From Molossus alvarezi (taxonomy: Eukaryota; Chordata; Mammalia; Chiroptera; Molossidae), in assembly GCA_037176705.1 (NCBI GenBank), contig CM073887.1, positions 23,315,501 through 23,379,500 on the forward strand: DNA of 64,000 nucleotides. Direction: 5' to 3'. The translations under genes were made by a program, and so were the position numbers. How positions within the stretch are numbered: position 1 is the stretch's first letter; each line of letters opens with the position of its first letter. The notes beneath the pieces are model-generated. The model worked only from the letters and a program-made list of their open reading frames with translations, ran no database searches and was not told the origin of the DNA. This document shows, piece after piece, positions 48,620 through 60,174 of this stretch.

Positions 48620-51150
48620 TAAGTTGTAAGGTGTATTCTACCTTCAGTTACAGATTGAAGGGAGAGCCAGCAGAATTTGCTGGCAGATTGGATGTGCTTT
48701 CGCCCCATAGACCCATTTCACTGGAACTGCTGTGAAGGTGCCACAGAGAGCCTTGAGATTCCTCCTCCTGCTTTGGCTCTGATGATGTGCTCTCAACACA
48801 GCATCATTCGTCATATTGCTTCCTCCAATGCTGATTTTTGTGCTGGTCACATATATAGCATTTGCTAGGGCACAAGAACATTATTTTGCTGCCCTCTGTT
48901 TTCTGAAACTCAGCTTCTTGTTGCCATTGCCAGGAGTTCCTGCTATCAGTCAGCAATTCTCCCAGATCCAAGAACAACAAGGATCTCTGTCTTCCCCACA
49001 CCACCATCTCATTGTGTCAATTATTCCTCTGCCAGCATCTCAGATTCTCTTTCCTTCAGACTCTGCTCCAAGCCTTAACTGCTTCATGTTAGGTTGATGC
49101 AATAATTTTCATACTGGCTTTTTTGTTTTCTTTCTTTCAGAAAGCTAGCAGCTGGCAGCAAAAATTATCCTTGTCCAGCTTCATTTCCATCATCCCACAG
49201 TTTCTTTCAGATTTCTGTCTTGGCTTCTAATCCCCCCATCCCTCACTCCCCCTCCTCAATTTAAATTGCTTACATATTCTTTGGTAAATATTCTCATGAC
49301 ATCCTTTTCGTCTTCAGCAATTATTTATATAATTTTGGGTTCACTCTGGAAAATGTCTTTGAGAACCATGAGCAAATAAAGCAAACACAGGGTCTGGACG
49401 GGGGAGAGATTTTCCTTGTTTTCGTTATGTGCTCATCCCAGCTCTACAGAACTGACCACAGTCAGTTTCCCTGGACTAGTGAATACCCCTGGGAGGGGTG
49501 ACTCTTTACTCTGTGAGTCTTTGTTTTCCTTCTTAGTGTAAATTAATTGGTGTGTTAGTCATTTATGTAATGCACCGAATAATTCTATTGTTCTGATGCA
49601 CGCAAGGGGATCAGTACTTCGTGGCCTCTTTTTGGTTGGATAGCGCAATGTGAGTAATCCTGGCCAAGGACTAGAGAGTGAAAGTAATGTTTATAATTTC
49701 TGAGCCAGTGCATTTAATCGCCAGGAAAAGACTAGAGCCTTCTTTCCCTTGGGGATGATGACTTTAACTCCTGAGATGTAACTCCTGGGTCACTGAACGA
49801 CTCTGTGGAGCAGAGCCCCTTGGCAAGCTGTGATGGATATGTAACATGAGAGAGAAATCCTCGTTTTGGCCACTGAGACTTGAGAGTTTTTGTTTTGTTT
49901 TGTTGTTGTTCACCGCAGTGGAACCTAGTCTGCCCTGCCTGGTATATCCAGGTCATCTCTCTGTGAGAGCTGCTTGACAACAGCACCTCAGGCAAAGGAA
50001 CCCTGGATGAAGGCAGAGGACAGGCCTAAGTGCCAGAGTGGCCTCTGCTGGCCCTGGGGTTCCTAAGGATGGCTCTAGAAAGGGGAACAAATGGAGGAAT
50101 AGAAGGACCCTGCAGGCAAAATGGAGAAATATCTAGGGTTTGTCTGAGGTTGATACTATGGTCTCTTACGGCTTCTCCATGGTGACAGAAACATGATTTA
50201 GGGATTTCTGCCTAACAACATGCAGCCTAATGCTAGATATCTTGCAGCCAGGGTCCATGTGGCTAGGAGGGAGCTTCCCCTACACGTGATGACAAGAAGG
50301 CCAGGCCAAAGTTATGACTGCCTCGTCTTATAGCCTCCAACGGGGGTGGCTAACATGCCCCATTTGCCCAGGTCTGTCACGGTTATTCAAATGAGTGCCC
50401 ACAGGCAATGTCCACAAGGAGGTACCCACATTCAGAAGAACACAACAGGGGCTGGTGCTATTTAAGTACCACAGTGTGTCAAAGGGATGGTTTCTAGCTT
50501 CCCGTAGACACCATCAGCTGAACTGCAATCTCTGCTTTTAGTGCCTCTTTTGCCAGGATCATTGTTTCTTGCTTTGAACTTTGGGGGGAGGAGGAGGGAG
50601 AGGTAGGTGCCCTCTGCTTCCCTCCCTTTTGTGGGAAGCCTGGGAAAGGAGCCTGCTGTTTAGAAAGCTGCTCTGTTTTTAATTGGTGGGAGGAGGCTTG
50701 TGGGAGCCTCCAGCTTTCTGCTTGTGTTATGGTTCTGTGACAGTGTGAAGTCAGTCTTGGAGCAGTTACAGTTCTCCTGGGCTGTCAGGAACTCAGAGAC
50801 TTCAACTCTGATTAAAACCTATGACTACAAAAATTACCATAATCCAGTGACAGGCATGAAGAGAAAGCCATAACTGATAACGGTGTGCCAGTCAAGAGCC
50901 CATTCTATTGAGTGCCTTGCTTTGGCACAGGGAACCCTCCCCAGTGGTTGAGAGAACCACTGCCTGTCAATGGCTGTGACCAGGTGAGTGAGGGTCTGCT
51001 CAGACACGGGCTGTACTCCTGGGGGAGAGGGGGAGAGGTGGAGAGGTGCGGCCATCTGGAGTCATTTGTTTGCTGGAAGTTCTTTTGGTGACAGGGAATA
51101 GAAGCTGCACATGTGTCCTCTGCTCTGAACCAGTGTGGTTAAGAGACCAG
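48620..51150. other. Unclassified intergenic sequence
   Basis: No gene or confidently named repeat over 2.5 kb. At 49090-49112 'gttaggttgatgcaataatt' resembles one end of a mariner (MADE1-type) element, but no partner end was found. Confidence 0.4.
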
Positions 51151-51155
51151 CAGGC

Positions 51156-51365
51156 TCCCGGCCAGTGTGGCTCAGTGGTTGAGCATCGACCCAAGCACCA
51201 AGAGGTTGCTGGTTTGATTCCCGGTCAGGGCACATGCCCAGGTTGTGGGCCCAATCCCCAGTGAGGGACATGCAGGAGGCGGCCAATCAATGTTCTCTCT
51301 CATCGATGTTTCTATATTTCTCTTCCTCTCCTACCTCTCTCTTTAAAATTAATAAAGAAAAAGAG
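51156..51365 (+). mobile_element. VES SINE (AATAAA-tail class)
   Basis: Head CTCCCGGCCAGTGTGGCTCA, box B GGTTTGATTCC, CT-rich stretch, then ATTAATAAAG and an A/GA tail. Very similar to the 5.4-kb copy. No hairpin and no convincing target duplication. Confidence 0.9.
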
Positions 51366-52095
51366 AGAGAGAGAGAAGCAGGGAAGGGGACTCTAGGTTT
51401 CAGTCCAGCAAATCTAATTAATTGGCTGAACCCCGCTGAACACTTACCTCGAAGCCTCTCACCTCTGGCACCTCAAAAACACTCTATGTTGTCCCTTTTG
51501 CCACCAGAGCTGTCCTTCTGTCCTTCTGTCCTTCTACCGCCCAGGACTTTTCTTTGCCACTCTGTGCTGACTTGGGCCTCTGCTAATGTCACATACTCTG
51601 GTCTCCTTTCCTTTCTGGTAGGTGACTCCAGCTACGCCATATGCTCATTTGAGCTAAGTTGTTAATGCTGCTAATGGTTTAAGGTGTTAGCCATTCCAGC
51701 TCATTTATTTGCATCTTAACAGGGACTTTGCAGCTTAAAGCCAAAGGTGTTACTACTTAGAATTTAGGGCACACTCCAGAAGGTTGGCGGGAGATGACAT
51801 CTGGGGGCAGGAGTCCATGAAACTTCTCCATAGGTCCCTGTCATATTGAGCCACGGTGTTCGCAGCAGGTCAGAACGGGGCCGACGCTTACATTTTACTT
51901 CATCCGCCATTATTCCTTACTTCTTCCCACCCTCTCTTCTTTGCCTCCCTTGCTAATAATATTCTCTCCTCTGACCCCATCTGCTCAGCAAAGCAAATAC
52001 TGCTTATTCTTTCCAGCCTAGTTCAAAACGGATGGCTTCTGTGAAGTCTGCTCCCCAGGCAGAATTAATCATTTCCTTGTCCAGGATTTATAGGT
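51366..52095. other. Unclassified intergenic sequence
   Basis: Includes a three-copy 8-bp tandem, GTCCTTCT, at 51512-51535. Confidence 0.45.
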
Positions 52096-52135
52096 CAGTG
52101 GTTCTTAATGCTTGTTGCATATTAGAATCACCTGG
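52096..52135 (+). mobile_element. MER5A (hAT) 5' end
   Basis: CAGTGGTTCTTAATGC through TTAGAATCACCTGG is the MER5A left terminus, cut off by the following LTR. Confidence 0.8.
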
Positions 52136-52462
52136 TGTATTGTAGGGTTCCCCAGAGATATAGAACCAAACTATATACAAGATAATATATATCTTTACAT
52201 ATATACAATAAGGAATTGGCTCACGCGATTATGGAGACTGACAAGTCCCAAGGTCTGCAGGGTGAGCCGGCAGGCTGAAGACCCGGGAGAGCCAATGGTG
52301 TAGTTCCAACAGGAAGGTCAGCAGGCTGGAGACCTAGACAGAGCCAGTGTTTTAGTTTAAGTTTAAATGTAGGTGGGGAAACAGCCGATGTCCCAGCATG
52401 AAGGCAGTCAGGCAGGAGAAACTTGCTCTTGTTTGGATCATGGTCAGCCTTTTGTTCTGTTA
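52136..52462 (+). mobile_element. MLT2-like LTR (ERVL)
   Basis: Starts TGTATTGTAGGGTTCCCCAG and continues 'aggaattggctcacgcgatt', 'gcaggctgaagacccgggag' and 'gtcagccttttgttctgtta', the MLT2 order. The LTR is incomplete at its 3' side, where an MLT1-like LTR begins. Confidence 0.65.
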
Positions 52463-52902
52463 TCCCTCCAACAAGATATGTTGAAGCCTTAACCCCCAGT
52501 ACCTGAGAGTGTGACCTTGTGACCTTCTTTGGTTTTAGGGTCCTTGCATGTGCTATTAGTTAAAATGTGGTATAGTAGAGTAGGGTGGGCTCCTAATCCA
52601 GGACAACTTGTCTCCTTAAAGAGAGGGGCACAGAGACACACGGGGGAAATGCCACGCGAAGACAGGGGCAGAGATTGAAGCGATGCAGCTGTAGGCCAGG
52701 GAACGCCAAAACTTCCAGAAAACTGATAGAAAGGATGAGGAGGAGACAAGGAGAACACCCCTGCGGGTTTCAGAGGGAGCATGGTCCTGCTGACACCTTG
52801 TTTCTGACTCTGGCTCCCGAAGCTGTGAGTCAGTACATTTCTGTTTTAAGTCACTCCATTTGTGGTACCTTATTGTGGCCGACCTTGGACACCGATACAA
52901 CA
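52463..52902 (+). mobile_element. MLT1-type LTR (ERVL-MaLR)
   Basis: MLT1 order from 'atatgttgaagccttaaccc' through 'gtgggctcctaatccaggac', 'gaagacaggggcagagattg', 'cctgctgacaccttgtttct' and 'tttctgttttaagtcactcc' to the CA end. Nearly complete solitary LTR, with no internal sequence. Confidence 0.8.
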
Positions 52903-52904
52903 AC

Positions 52905-54140
52905 TAGGTAAAGAGAAGAGGTGTTAGGAGAACGGTCTGCAGTACCTTTTTGGCAAGGTAGAGGGGGGTACACAAGAACTGGTCTTTCTTTCAGTCTGGT
53001 TTGAGGAGTGTTTTTAGAATTGCCTTCTCTTTCTTTCTAAGCTTTAATTCTTGGGATATTTCAAATCCAAGTGATTTTGTGAGATACACTTGAGTCTTGA
53101 ACTCAACAAGTCTCCAGAAAGAATCTCTGAGCTGTCTCTTTTCCCTGGCCATCCATAGATCCATTAGAAACTGATAAGCAGGCACCTAGCTTATCAATGT
53201 ATCCTTTCCCCCCTACAGTTGGGTCAATTCAGGCTTCATTCATCAGACACATTTCTGGACCTGCAGGATCAGCAGGAGTCAGTGGGCTCAGTGCCCCATC
53301 AAGGTCACCGAGAGGGACTGCCTGCTTAGCCATCTGCCCTCACCCTTTGACGTCTCTTCAAATTAAACACCACGCCCTGTGGTAAAATTGTTTCTACTCT
53401 ATAAATAGCTGGCTTGGCTTGAGTTGCACTGAAAATGTTACAGAGGAGGGTGTCAGAGAAGAAAAAGGAAAGGCCACAGACTCAAGGGCACATTTCTTGA
53501 TCAGATGACTCCAGTCTCTGAGAAATCCCAGGAATTCTCTGTGTAAAGGGGCATCCTGGGCCCCTCCTCCACTCCCTGGTGACTTCCTATACTAAGCTCC
53601 CATCCACCAAAGTGAACATTTCTCTTTTCTTCTCCCACTTGTTTTATATTTCATTTTTTTTTTTTTTAAATATCAGGAAACTGCTACGAGGTTACTTTAA
53701 GAAAAGTCCATAACCCCTTTCTGTGGCCTCATGGCACACGTCTAATTTCAGTGATACCATTGTTGGATTAAAATAAATTAAAATGGACACTGTCCATAGG
53801 CAGCACATTGTTACTGATGCTTTCTGCTGCCACACCGTTACAATGTAATAATATAATTTTATGACCTATTGGCCTACACTTTTACAGGGCTGCTACAAAC
53901 ATCACGTTTGCTCCCAGAGAAGGGCCCTGAGCGCTTCCGAATTTCTGTCTCTTGTTCCCTGTCTATTTTCTGTAACTTCTCTGTTCCAGCCCGGGTTGCA
54001 CACTCTTTCCTCCTGGTGGCCACCCACTTGGGTCTACTGCACAGTGGGTTTCTGCCAAAGCTTCTCATGCTATCTTTTTTCTTAATGTTTGACCTTGGCC
54101 CATTTTCTGCTGCACCCACTACTCAGATTCTTTCTGCCTC
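52905..54140. other. Unclassified intergenic sequence
   Basis: No gene recognised. A perfect MEF2-type palindromic core, CTATAAATAG, lies at 53399-53408. Confidence 0.4.
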
Positions 54141-54143
54141 TTC

Positions 54144-54151
54144 TACACACA

Positions 54152-54190
<39 letters not shown>
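54144..54190. repeat. (CA)n microsatellite
   Basis: Nearly pure CA array of about 45 bases. Confidence 0.95.
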
Positions 54191-54193
<3 letters not shown>

Positions 54194-54699
54194 TCCTGCT
54201 CTGTAGTCAGTTCCCCCAACCCTACCCCTGGTCCTCATTATTCGCCACTTGCCAGACTTTAAACCCAGTTCCTCCCTGTACCCCATGGTATAAAGACAGA
54301 GAAGGGCGGCTGTGCCTAGGGACAGGGCCCTCGGCTCCACTGAGAGGTTCACATTTTGGTTCCTGACCCTTCCATTTCTGAAAAGGCTATACCTTAAAAT
54401 CCCTCATACTGGTGGGCTGTGGATTTCTCTAGGGGATTCCTCTACCAGGAAGGTGCAAAATACAGAGGACCTGAGCATGGATGTATTCCTGGACTCCTCT
54501 TTCTCAGCTGGTTTTTATTCTGCTCCTGTCAATGGATTAGGCTTCCAGAATCTGTGATGACTTTGAGGTTAACTTCGGGGTCTGCGTAATCTACTGCTTG
54601 CTTCTTTCTTATCATCTGGGGTTTGCAGAAGCAGGGTAGGAAGGCCAGCACATTGGAAATGCCCTGGACAGTCTGGGTGGCTTCTCAGGGCGTGGTCAG
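54191..54699. other. Unclassified intergenic sequence
   Basis: Nothing recognised. Confidence 0.4.
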
Positions 54700-54835
54700 G
54701 GGATGAGCAGCCTTGGCATCACCAGGGAGCCTGTTAGAAACACAGACTCTCAGCCCTCAAAATCTCCTTCTAACAAGATCTCCGGGTGGTTCGGTGTGAG
54801 GCAGAGGTCCTCTGGGGTGTGTTGGAGCTCAGTGG
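54700..54835 (-). mobile_element. MER5A fragment, minus strand
   Basis: 'catcaccagggagcctgtta', 'gaaacacagactctcagccc' and 'ctaacaagatctccgggtgg' follow the MER5A order in reverse. Confidence 0.75.
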
Positions 54836-54879
54836 TGTTACCCTGTGTGTGCAGTTACCCCAGGCCGTAGGAGTCACCC

Positions 54880-55140
54880 CAACACCTGTGGTGGCAGCTG
54901 AAGGAACCCCCTCAAGGACGTTAGCAGGCTAACTGCATTTAGAGGTTATCAATATGTCAGCACAGCAACCTTTTATGGGGATTGTTTAATTAATGTTAAT
55001 TGCTCTTGGCCTATTGTGTGACTTCGGCGGGATTTACAGAAAATCACCATAATCTAAAACCCTATAAAAGAGTCATTGCTTTTAGAGGCCTTGTAACTCA
55101 TGCCTGGAGACACCTCTGGTCCTTATTATATCACCCAGAT
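54880..55140. promoter_or_regulatory. Candidate enhancer with CArG box and homeodomain cluster
   Basis: A perfect SRF CArG box CCTTTTATGG at 54969-54978 is followed within 10 bases by TTTAATTAATGTTAATTG, an overlapping homeodomain/HNF1-like cluster. The surroundings are non-repetitive, include CpGs in 'gacttcggcgggatttacag' and have no coding frame. Confidence 0.35.
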
Positions 55141-55424
55141 GTATAAACACTGCCTGCATTTGCACAGTTCTCGTAGGCATCCAGACACTTTGTTTCCAGA
55201 GGGGGATGCCTCTGGGTGAAGAGCAGGGTCCCTCATATGCTATGATCTGGGTGGTAGTTGGTGGGAATTTGCTTTATAAAGATAGATTATTTTTCCGGTT
55301 TTACTACCCAGTTCTGGGCTTTCATGGGTTCATCAATTGTGCTGTTGTTGCCTTCAGCCCAGTGTGTGTGTACAAAGTTGCTTCCACGTCACTGTGAAAC
55401 CCTATCCCCCTCCTCTGAGAGCAG

Positions 55425-55590
55425 GGACCGGGATGGCGCCGGGGGAGCTGCTGCGCAGCCGGAGGAGAGCGCACGGGCAGGCAGGTGCCAATACCCCGGC
55501 AGGTTAGAAAGGAAAGGGAGCCACTGGGCGCACACCTGCCTGTGCTAACCCAGGCCTGACATCACCGCCGCTGAGAAGGACGGGTTTCAC
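55425..55590. promoter_or_regulatory. Short CpG cluster 1
   Basis: Around ten CpGs within about 165 bases ('gggatggcgccgggggagct', 'agcgcacgggcaggca', 'catcaccgccgctgagaa') in a region otherwise poor in CpG. Possible promoter or enhancer; no gene start recognised. Confidence 0.35.
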
Positions 55591-55984
55591 ACTGACCTTT
55601 GGCCTCTCCCACCCCCCACCCCCGCCCCTTTCCTTGCTCCTTCTGGGCCCTTTCATTTGAAAGGCATGTGTGTATCTTTTGGACTCATTTACGCTTTACC
55701 TCAGTTACCCTCAGCACTAACTTGTTCCCATGTTTATGACCCTCCTGAGAGGGTTGGACCTCTGCACCTGCACTCCTGAGGCTTTGGAAAACCACTCCTC
55801 ACAGACGTGCGGCACGTCTTACTTTCCACTTGGAAACGATCTCTTCCGTGGTTCTGAAATTTTCTTTAGCCCCTGCCTCCCACCCTCCCCAGCCCAGAGC
55901 GCCCTCGGCTTGCTCAAGAGACCAGCTCCGACTCATCTTCCCCGAGTTGGCCTTATTTAGGTTTATTTTTACACTTGCTCTTTC

Positions 55985-56175
55985 TTCTCCCTCGGATCGT
56001 GCAGTGTAAGTAGGGCGAGCACGGTGATGACGGTGTCACAGAAGAAGGCACTAGGCTGGGCTGGGTGCAGCCCTCTGCCGGCGGAGCAGAGCGATCATGG
56101 CCCCGGGGCTGCAGCAGCACTGCGGACCCCGGTCCTCCGCAGGCACCTGCTGGCAGCCTCGCCATGTCTTCTGGG
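55985..56175. promoter_or_regulatory. Short CpG cluster 2
   Basis: A second GC-rich block with about ten CpGs ('gggcgagcacggtgatgacg', 'ctgccggcggagcagagcga'), some 500 bases from the first. Open frames of 66-169 codons cross it but match no protein I know. Confidence 0.35.
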
Positions 56176-58475
56176 AATAGCCTCAGTCTACACAGGGACA
56201 GACCCAAGTCGAGAGACTCACTGAGCAAAGCATTCCCTCTCAAGCTTGTTTGTGCCATCCAGCCGTGGGCACAGACCCTGTGTCAGCAGCTGGAGCCTCC
56301 ACACTTCCACCCACTCTGCTCCCCAACCTGCCTGTGGCTCAGACTCTGCGCTCCCCGGGCCTCCCAGGCATGCAGTAATTGGCCCAGGAGCGATGACCCG
56401 TTTTCTGTGCTGAGCAGCAAGGGCCATCTGTGGGCTCTCTCGCCCAAACGACTCCAATTCCCTTCAATCCAGTTTCACTGTCACTTGTCATTTGTCCTGC
56501 GTCCCAGCTTTGTGTCGTCTGCTAATCCGGAGATCAGAATTTCTGTCATTTCACTCCCTCCAATCTGTAGATAGATTAATGGAGATTCAGTGAGTCTCAG
56601 CAAAGAGAGACGGAAAATGCCACATTCCTGCCCTTCCTCCCCCACTCCTCCTCCCTCCCTAATTACTAAGCATTTACCTTGCCCAAAGCCCAGTGCTGGG
56701 TACTGAGGGGCATAAAGCTGGCCAAGGACAGGTGATTCCTGCCTTCTAGGAGCAAACACGCCAGCAGCCTCATCCCCCGGTGAGGCAAGGCAACAGGGAC
56801 AAGAAGGAGGTAGCACTGAGCATCAGACCCCCTGTCTCCGCTGGAACTAAGCTCCCACAGTGAGGATGGTAGTCTTGTGCTGTGGTAGATCCCCAGCACC
56901 CAGAAGAGTGCCTGGTATGTGTTGGTGCACCGTAAATATCGAACTGCATTTCAGTCTGCATTATTGACCCCAGCTCTCCATCCTCTCTCACTCACAGCCT
57001 TGCTGTGAGACTAGATGTCTCTGAGGGTGGAGCATTTCTCCTGCTGCTTTACTTTGGGCGGGGCATGCAGTTTGCTTTTACAGGGAGCTGTGGGGAAGTC
57101 AGTGACAATGTGTTAGTTCTCAGTCGAGGCCCCTGGGAGCCCAGCTGACTTTTCCATTCTCTCTTGTCCTGTCACTCCATGAGAAGAGCATGGCAGGCCC
57201 AGCGGTCCAAGGAGGGCGAGAGACAGCAGTGTAGAACCAGACCTGCAGACTCAGTGCACAGCGGCTCCCCAGCCTTGCCTTCAATAGCCACCAAGTTCAA
57301 GATACCCAATATCTGGGGCTGTACAGGAAAGTTTACTGACCCCTGATCTAATCACAAATACAGTTCAATACTTTGATCATTTAAGTTTGGTGATGAGAGT
57401 ATATGGTCAGCACACCTGTGAGAAGTAAGGAATGCCCTAAGTGTTTCACAGGGAGTCTTTGGACTGGGCCAATGTACTATAATTCAAAGTAAAAAAGAAA
57501 ACAGATGCTTTCATTGTATTTGAAATCCAAAAACCAAGATGAACCAACGATCAGAAGTTATTTAAAATTTCAATCCAAGCCAGACTTATTAATTGATTGG
57601 AGTGAATAACTTCCTAACTTTTCTTAGAAGCATGTTCTTGCTTAAGAAATTAGCTGTACGTTGGCAAATAAAATTTAAAAAAGAGATTTTGCGTTCAAGG
57701 GAACCGACTTTTGGTTCTTTTCATTCTCAGAGATGAATCAAACAGGGTAGCAAATGGCCTTTTTCAGGTCTGGAGCCAAACAGAATTTTTCAGAGACAGC
57801 AAATTGTTCCTTATTCATGAGTTATTTAGGTATGTATCATGGCTAACAGTATTGTTGCATTTAATATTTCAATATGAGAATATTGTCCATATAGGAAATG
57901 GAGTTTTCCCCTTTTTTTTGCAACATTAGTAATATAACTATTTATAATTATTTGCATTTAAGGGTCTCCAAGCACGCTCTCAAATACATAATATCAGAAT
58001 CTTTTAGAAAGCCAAAGGAAAAGCAAGCATCACCTCAATCACGAGGAAATTAGTGCTTCAGAACACATATCCAGTCTAACAATGGCGAAAAGCAGCAGAT
58101 GAAGAACAAGAAATACAGCTAGAAAAGGGAATTTCCTGACAGCCTCGCTCATCTTTGATCAGCCTTTCAGAAGGGGATGTGGGCGTGGCGGATGGGAATG
58201 GAGAACAGTAGGGTTGGGGAGAAGAGAGGGACAGAGGAGTACCCATTCTGGAAAGCTGTTTATCTGTGAGCCTAAGAGCCGTCACCTATGAATTACTTCA
58301 TCAAACCTGAAGTGGTCAGTATTTGACGTGTGTGGAGTTACAAGGGGTAGGCGGTGTAAGTGCCCTTGTTCTTGGAAAGGAAATTGAGACCAGAGAGATT
58401 TGTGCTCAGAGCCGAAACCATTTCCAGACATTTCAAGAACAGTTAACCAGCAATTCAGGTTTCTTCTTCAGTCAT
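56176..58475. other. Mostly unclassified, with small L2/MIR pieces
   Basis: 56665-56765 reads like a reversed L2 3' end ('cccagtgctgggtactgagg', 'gattcctgccttctaggagc'). 56875-56950 reads like a plus-strand L2/MIR end ('gatccccagcacccagaaga', 'gtgcctggtatgtgttggtg'). Otherwise nothing recognised. Confidence 0.45.
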
Positions 58476-58489
58476 GAACTGATAGCCTC

Positions 58490-58620
58490 CCGTGTTCAAA
58501 GCGCTGAGCCAGGCCTAGTAGGACACAGAGACGGGTAAAACAGGGCCCTTTCCTACCTGGGACCTATAATTTAGCAGAAACAGAATCTAATCCACTAGAT
58601 CACTCTTGGTAATGCCATCT
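58490..58620 (-). repeat. L2-like fragment, minus strand
   Basis: 'gagccaggcctagtaggaca' then 'agggccctttcctacctggg' and 'acctataatttagcagaaac' resemble the reversed L2 3' region. Weak. Confidence 0.45.
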
Positions 58621-58702
58621 GTGATGCTGGCTGAATGACCCTAAGAAAAGACTTGTAGAAGTGAAACATGTGAAGAGCTAATTTAACATTTTATTTTCAG
58701 AT

Positions 58703-58728
58703 GAGAGAGAGAGAGAGAGAGAGAGAAA
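58703..58728. repeat. (GA)n microsatellite
   Basis: Pure GA run of 13 units. Confidence 0.95.
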
Positions 58729-58909
58729 AGGGTTTCTAGTTGAGGGTCAAATGCAAAATTAAGTGAGGGGCATTGGCTGTGGTCCTAAGAGGTAGGGAGG
58801 TTGGCTCTCTGGTATTTCCAGAACTGGAGGAAATGCCTTGTAAAACCCTCAGCACTTAGATGCACCGCCTTTCGGGTGGGCCAGGAGGCTGCACTGATGG
58901 GCACAGTGG

Positions 58910-59085
58910 GACATGTTTTACAGATTGATTTCTTTTTCAATCTTTGATCTAATTGGAATTTATTTTGGCAAATTGTAGATTTTTTTCCCTGCCAAATAAC
59001 TAATGATCTCAGTACCATTTGCTGAATAAAGGATTGTTCCTTTCTCCCACTGATTTGTGAAAATATTTAGTTACCATTCATGTGA
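58910..59085 (-). repeat. Ancient L1 ORF2 fragment, minus strand
   Basis: 'ctaattggaatttattttgg', 'cagtaccatttgctgaataa' and 'ttctcccactgatttgtgaa' match the reversed L1 ORF2 region. Probably the same element as the piece at 60.0 kb. Confidence 0.7.
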
Positions 59086-59650
59086 TGAGTCGGGAGCTTT
59101 AATATCTTTTGTAATGGACTCATGCGTCTTCTGGGTGACCCAGAATCAGAAGTTCCTTCCTTTGGTAAATTCTCCATCTTATGAATCTTGCTGGGAAGGA
59201 GAGCTTGCTTTAGCTATAAAACTTAAAAATACCAAGCACGTATTTTCCCAGTCTCCTTTGCACTAAGGTTAGGAGCACGTGTTCTAAGCTCAGCTGATCC
59301 ACAAACCGACTCAGACTGCACAACTGGATCTATTGCTCCAGACAGGGTGAGCCAGACAAAGGCCACTCTGATGTGTGACGTCAACAGTTCCTGTTTTCCA
59401 GGTGTAAACAGGACAGTGCTGATTGTGGCAGCCAAGTGCTCAGTGTTGGGGCTGCAAGTCTTCATGCTCTTAGGTGCCATGCATTTCTGTGGTCCTGGCT
59501 GCTGCCCAGCCTTTCCTGGTCCTTCCTTTTCTACTTCTCCAACAGTCTCAGAAATGCTGTAAGCAACACAGTAGCCTTGAGTAAATTCCTCTTCTGCCCA
59601 AATTAGCCAGAACATATCTCTGTTGTTTGTATCTAAAAATGTTAGTGGGT
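59086..59650. other. Unclassified segment between L1 pieces
   Basis: A 154-codon minus-strand open frame (59223-59687) crosses it; it has no recognisable domain and extends into a MIR. Confidence 0.4.
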
Positions 59651-59654
59651 ACAT

Positions 59655-59860
59655 GTAGGATATCATCTGATTCTCAAATCCCCACATCTTTCAAGATACA
59701 TATCATCATTCCCACTATAGAGTTAGGTAACAAAGTTTCAGTGAGAGAATTAACTTGGTCAAGAGCACGTGGCTAGGAGGTGGTAGAACTGGAATTCACA
59801 CCTAGGTTTTAATTTGATTCTGAAGTTTATACTCTTTATTCTGTCACACAACGCCAACGT
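59655..59860 (-). repeat. MIR SINE, minus strand
   Basis: Reversed MIR: 'tcccactatagagttaggta', 'taacttggtcaagagcacgt', 'ggctaggaggtggtagaact', 'ggaattcacacctaggtttt'. Confidence 0.85.
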
Positions 59861-60009
59861 TATCATAACCTACATCACACACACAGATTCTCCATCTACC
59901 TGCGTATCTATCACCTATCTATATACAATAGATATAGATGTGATTATAGACATGGAAGTAGAAACCATAGGTAGTTTCTTTGTTCATGATTATGTGCCAT
60001 TGGCCTGGC

Positions 60010-60170
60010 TGCTTACTCTTGGCCTGGCATAGTTTTATTTATTGCAGCTTTATAATAAATTTTAAAATCTAGTATAGCAAGTTCCCCTTTATTCTTTTTA
60101 GCCTTTCTTGAGTTTTTATTGTTCTAGATGAGCAACTGGAAAATTCTGTGAAATTTTTCTGAAATCATGG
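60010..60170 (-). repeat. Ancient L1 ORF2 fragment, minus strand
   Basis: 'tttattgcagctttataata', 'aatctagtatagcaagttcc' and 'cctttattctttttagcctt' follow the reversed L1 ORF2 order, downstream in the element of the 58.9-kb piece. Confidence 0.7.
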
Positions 60171-60174
60171 ACAA

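Noticed and set aside
49090..49112. Mariner/MADE1-like terminus
   Set aside because: Only one partial end is visible, without an inverted partner within the next few hundred bases.
53869..54366. 165-codon frame containing a Thr-His repeat
   Set aside because: It reads through a CA microsatellite; the flanks show no protein similarity.
56065..56574. 169-codon frame in the GC-rich block
   Set aside because: Low stop frequency is expected from high GC. No recognised domain and no supporting splice sites.
59223..59687. 154-codon minus-strand frame
   Set aside because: It overlaps a MIR element and old LTR- or L1-like surroundings, with no domain recognised.
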